From: Willaertia magna
Taxonomy: Eukaryota; Heterolobosea; Eutetramitea; Acrasida; Naegleriidae
Direction of reading: 5' to 3'
Length of the DNA: 11,341 nt
Assembly (NCBI GenBank): GCA_902984215.1
Contig: CADWAF010002900.1
Coordinates: 1-11,341 of the forward strand
The translations under genes and the position numbers were made by a program. Positions 8,623 through 11,341 of the stretch are shown here, piece after piece (the stretch's first letter is position 1; every line of letters begins with the position of its first letter). The notes below the pieces were generated by a model that was given only the letters and a program-made list of their open reading frames with translations, was not told where the DNA came from and searched no databases.

Positions 8623-10560
8623 TTAATTATTGTTTAAATTTTCCCAATATATAAGTTTACCATCAAATTGCGAGCAAAATATTTTCTGAGAACCAGAGAA
8701 TGGATTCATCACCTTAACATGAGAAATTTCGTGATTTCCTTTTGGAAAAGAGCAAGGAAGTCTCATGTTTCTAGAAGAATGGCTATGATTCCAATTTTCT
8801 CCAACTACAAACCATTCGTTGTAATGAGGTGTACTCCAATCAAAGACCTCAATAGAATTACCATAAGGTGCAAAGAAGAATAAGCCACTATCATTATTGT
8901 CCAGTAAGCAACCTCTTTGACTGAAAGTGGAGAGTTGAAATGAAAACTTATTTTTGTAATATTTTGTAACCTTCTCCCTTAATATGTCATACAAACCAAC
9001 TCCTCCATCTGTAGTCATGAATGCTAAGTAATTACCATTCGTTGTTAGTTCAAAGTATTTTATATAAGGAGAGGCATCATGATTTACAGAAGGTGGTCTT
9101 AACAAAGCACTGCCATATCTTCTGGGCTCTAAACTTGTCAGCTCTCTTAAAACCAAACCGTTTTCAGTGGTGATTGTGCCCTTAGGGGTTATTTCTTGTG
9201 ATTTTTGTTCTTCCATGTGATCTTTTGTTAAACATTTCTTTTCATCCAGAGATTTGTACAAATCCTTAACACGTGATTGTACATGAATTGATTTTACTCG
9301 TTGTAGTGATTGTCTCACATCATAAATATTAATATTACTTGAAGAGTTTGGAGAAGCAAATATATAATTATTATCTCCACCATTAACTGAAACATTACTG
9401 AGTGGGTCTGAAAAGGAACTATTTAAAAAGGTGTTATTTCTTTTCGTATGTGACCTTTTCTTATTCTTTGGGTGTATAACAAAGGAACCATTAGAAGGGG
9501 ATGACACCATAGGAGAAGGAGAAACCGAAGACTTTACCTTCTTCTTTGATTTCTCTTTCAATCTCAAATCAAACAATTGCAATCTTCCACCTTTTGTACT
9601 GCCAATAACTGTATTTGAATCTAAAAATTTAAAATCAGTAACCTCACTAACGGTGTCAATTGAACGACATGTTTTCATTGCCTTAAAATCGTAAACTTTA
9701 AGAAAAGAAAGGTGTGTGTTAGAAATTGAGGCAACAAACTGGTTTCCTGATTCTTTGTTAATTAAAACATTGGAAACAAATCCATCATAATCAATATCTT
9801 TACAAATTTCTTGTTTTAAATCTATGAAAGTTATTTTTCCTTTGTGATCTCCAGTGACCAGTAAACCCTCATTGTCATTTCCAAGAACATCCATTGTAGT
9901 AGTAATTTGTGAAAATGAATTGTCTTCAGGGTCAACCAAAACCCTTAAACATGTCCTTTTACTCCCATTCTCTGAGAAACAATTAATTAAATCATTCCTT
10001 AGACATTTTTGTTTTATATGATTACATAAAGGCACTCTTGAAACAGATCTATAAAACAAATGAGAAGTAGTTGGAGGTTGACTGGTAAGTAAAGCATTTG
10101 TAAAGAAATGGTTAGCTGAGTAATGATGGTTGTAAGGATAAACACAAGGTTTTGACATTGGTGTATAATTAAGGCTCTTTAATGAATTTTTTGGTGGTTC
10201 ATCCTCCAATTTTCTTGAGCGAGTTTCAGAATTGTCTACCAAAGTAATTTTTGTTTGACTTAATAATTTTCTCTTCTTTTTTTCCTGCAATTCAAATATC
10301 TTGGCATGTCTCAAAAGAGTATCAGGTGAATTTTCACCCATCTCAATAACATCTTCAATTTCTTCTATTGGATCATCGATTATTATTGAATTCGGAATAA
10401 CCACATCCACCATTTCTACGTCATCATCTACTACCTTTGATGCACTTTTATTATTTCTTAAATTATTTTCATTAGATTTAATTTTCTTGGTTGGTGTATT
10501 CGATTTATTGAAATAGTTGAGCAGTGTATTGGATTGTTTTGGTGTATTTTTGTTTTTCAT
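8623..10560 (-). CDS. WD40-like nuclear protein with N-terminal PCNA-binding-like motif (645 aa)
   Basis: A single exon from ATG 10558-10560 to TAA 8623-8625. Residues 9-17 read QSNTLLNYF, followed by Lys-rich sequence. S10-F17 fit the PIP-box pattern (hydrophobic at +3, YF at +6/+7), although the usual Gln is one residue out of register. Residues 44-74 are acidic; KKKRK at 94-98 is a likely nuclear signal. WD-type blades occur from about 225 to the end: LVTGDHKGKITFIDL, GSTKGGRLQLFDLR (320-333), INIYDVR (410-416), GGVGLYDI, SIEVFDW and GKLIYWENL. FDLR and YDVR resemble the WDxR motif by which DCAF proteins dock on DDB1-CUL4. A Ser/Lys-rich loop at 337-400 with SP sites splits the propeller. 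It does not clearly match CDT2, DDB2 or DCAF4. A chromatin-linked CUL4 receptor is a plausible inference; the WD40 fold itself is fairly secure. Confidence 0.82.
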   Translation of the reverse strand: MKNKNTPKQSNTLLNYFNKSNTPTKKIKSNENNLRNNKSASKVVDDDVEMVDVVIPNSIIIDDPIEEIEDVIEMGENSPDTLLRHAKIFELQEKKKRKLLSQTKITLVDNSETRSRKLEDEPPKNSLKSLNYTPMSKPCVYPYNHHYSANHFFTNALLTSQPPTTSHLFYRSVSRVPLCNHIKQKCLRNDLINCFSENGSKRTCLRVLVDPEDNSFSQITTTMDVLGNDNEGLLVTGDHKGKITFIDLKQEICKDIDYDGFVSNVLINKESGNQFVASISNTHLSFLKVYDFKAMKTCRSIDTVSEVTDFKFLDSNTVIGSTKGGRLQLFDLRLKEKSKKKVKSSVSPSPMVSSPSNGSFVIHPKNKKRSHTKRNNTFLNSSFSDPLSNVSVNGGDNNYIFASPNSSSNINIYDVRQSLQRVKSIHVQSRVKDLYKSLDEKKCLTKDHMEEQKSQEITPKGTITTENGLVLRELTSLEPRRYGSALLRPPSVNHDASPYIKYFELTTNGNYLAFMTTDGGVGLYDILREKVTKYYKNKFSFQLSTFSQRGCLLDNNDSGLFFFAPYGNSIEVFDWSTPHYNEWFVVGENWNHSHSSRNMRLPCSFPKGNHEISHVKVMNPFSGSQKIFCSQFDGKLIYWENLNNN

Positions 10561-10566
10561 TTTTTT

Positions 10567-10574
10567 CCGCCAAA
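10567..10574 (-). promoter_or_regulatory. E2F/DP-like site TTTGGCGG before the WD40 gene
   Basis: On the minus strand TTTGGCGG lies 7-14 bp upstream of the ATG, within CTTTTTTGGCGGAAAAAA. It fits the TTTSSCGS form of the E2F/DP site found upstream of S-phase genes in plants and animals. It is G+C-rich in an AT-rich gap, so chance is less likely, but its position so close to the ATG implies a very short leader or overlap with the transcript start. Confidence 0.45.
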
Positions 10575-10603
10575 AAAGATCGTTTTTTAAAAAGTGGAGG
10601 GAA

Positions 10604-10609
10604 TTTATT
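10604..10609 (-). promoter_or_regulatory. AATAAA polyadenylation-like signal of the PX gene
   Basis: AATAAA on the minus strand, 33 nt past the TAA at 10643-10645. It sits inside the 82-bp gap that must also hold the WD40 promoter, so the end of one transcript and the start of the next are very close. Confidence 0.4.
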
Positions 10610-10642
10610 ATTTACAAATTCTATTGGAGAAAAGTTCTCTGT

Positions 10643-11217
10643 TTATTTGAAAAGATTGCCTACTTGATCCAAGTTGAAATTCGTTAATGCAGCGTTAAAA
10701 GCTTCTAACAATCCCGAATTAGGTTCTTCTTCCACTGGTTGCTCTTGAGGTACTTCTTGTTCATCTTCTAGGATCATGTTCTCCATAAACAATTCCGTAC
10801 TTCTTTTAACCTCAAGTGTTGCGTTTCCATAAACATCAATAACTTCTCTTGGTGTATTGAAGAATTTTAACAAAAAGATTGGTGTAATTCTAGGTCCGAA
10901 AATATCTGTTCTTTTAGATAATTCAGTAAAATAATTATTTAATAGAGTTTGTCTTTCTTTAAGTCTTTCTTCACCCAAGTTATCAAAGAAATACTGAAAA
11001 GATGTAATTATTCTTTTAATTATTGTTGACTTACCTTTGGTGGAAACTCAGGAAGATTAGAATGATAGAGGGATAATTCTTCGTGTAATTTTCTTAACTC
11101 TGAATATCTTTTTTCAACATTCCATGCTGTTAAAGGGTCTTCTACTTCAAAAGAAACTTTAAAGAGAGCGTAGCTGTCAGTAACTATTCTGTGACTAGTT
11201 ATTTGTATTTTAAACAT
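10643..11217 (-). CDS. Small PX-domain (sorting-nexin-like) protein (177 aa, two exons)
   Basis: Exons are 11035-11217 and 10643-10993 (534 nt with stop). Residues about 1-108 are a PX domain, a phosphoinositide-binding fold of endosomal proteins. The visible marks are three N-terminal strands, the R37-Y38 pair in VEKRYSELRKLHEEL, the proline loop LPEFPPK (55-61) and a following helix EERLKERQTLLNNYF carrying R75. These are the positions that usually hold the PI3P head group. The junction falls exactly after PPK and reads on as YFFDNLGEER, as in known PX proteins. The tail (109-177) has an acidic, Gln/Pro-rich patch and a short terminal helix; it is too short for a BAR domain, so the protein resembles small SNX3-like adaptors in size only. 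Expected location: cytosol and early endosome surface. Confidence 0.88.
10994..11034 (-). other. Intron of the PX gene (41 nt)
   Basis: Donor GTAAGTC and acceptor TTTTCAG, phase 0. It is the shortest intron in the window. Without splicing the frame ends shortly after PPK; with it the PX motif is continuous. Confidence 0.88.
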
Positions 11218-11341
11218 TTTGTTTGATTATTTATTACTTATTGTGCGTTTGGCTGTCGTTATTTCGAAAGTACGTAGTTTATCGTAATTCCGTTCAGGAA
11301 TAAAAAGTGATGTTGCGATCAATAAGGAGAGATAACATCCC
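11218..11341. other. Promoter region of the PX gene, possibly bidirectional
   Basis: 124 bp to the window edge. The first 92 bp have no ORF on either strand. A plus-strand ATG at 11310 opens a frame to the edge (MLRSIRRDNI), which could begin a divergent gene; ten codons are too few to decide, so I do not call it a CDS. Confidence 0.5.

Noticed and set aside
1..11341. CRISPR arrays, transposons, phage or bacterial defence systems
   Set aside because: No regularly spaced repeats, transposase or terminal inverted repeats are visible; all content fits ordinary nuclear genes with introns.

Overview
This is a eukaryotic, AT-rich, gene-dense window from what looks like a free-living protist. The evidence is a set of very short spliceosomal introns (41-60 nt, GTAAGT/GTATG donors, AG acceptors), TAA stops with the standard code, AATAAA-like signals downstream of stops, short intergenic gaps and no bacterial features such as ribosome binding sites or operons. 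Codon usage and intron size would fit a heterolobosean amoeboflagellate of the Naegleria type. That assignment is inference from style only; no marker gene in the window fixes it.

Layout: the tail of a plus-strand gene (1-174) meets, tail to tail, a very large minus-strand gene (213-6323, three exons, 1999 aa) with N-terminal SDS22-type leucine-rich repeats, a long helical middle and a possible pair of PH-like folds at the C terminus. A 357-bp promoter/3'-flank gap follows. Next is a minus-strand three-exon gene (6681-8386, 535 aa) for a secreted protein made of three copies of a Kre9/KNH-like Ig-type module, each followed by a cysteine loop, and ending in a Gln/Pro/Gly-rich then His/Tyr/Asn/Gln-rich tail. 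After a 236-bp gap comes a single-exon minus-strand gene (8623-10560, 645 aa) for a WD40-like nuclear protein with a PCNA-binding-like motif at its N terminus and an E2F-type site directly before its ATG. Then, after only 82 bp, there is a two-exon minus-strand gene (10643-11217, 177 aa) for a small PX-domain phosphoinositide-binding protein. The last 124 bp are its promoter and may hold the start of a divergent plus-strand gene.

The four minus-strand genes do not form an obvious functional pathway: they concern scaffold/signalling, cell surface or matrix, DNA replication/ubiquitin control, and endosomal membrane targeting. I rebuilt all exon structures by hand. In each spliced gene the reading phase closes exactly (6000, 1608 and 534 nt including stop) and conserved domain motifs run across the junctions, which is the main support for the models.

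The most noteworthy items are the triplicated secreted module with a cysteine pattern that predicts its own disulfide pairing, the WD40 + PIP-like + E2F-site gene as a possible replication-coupled CUL4 receptor, and the unusual LRR-helical-PH-like giant.
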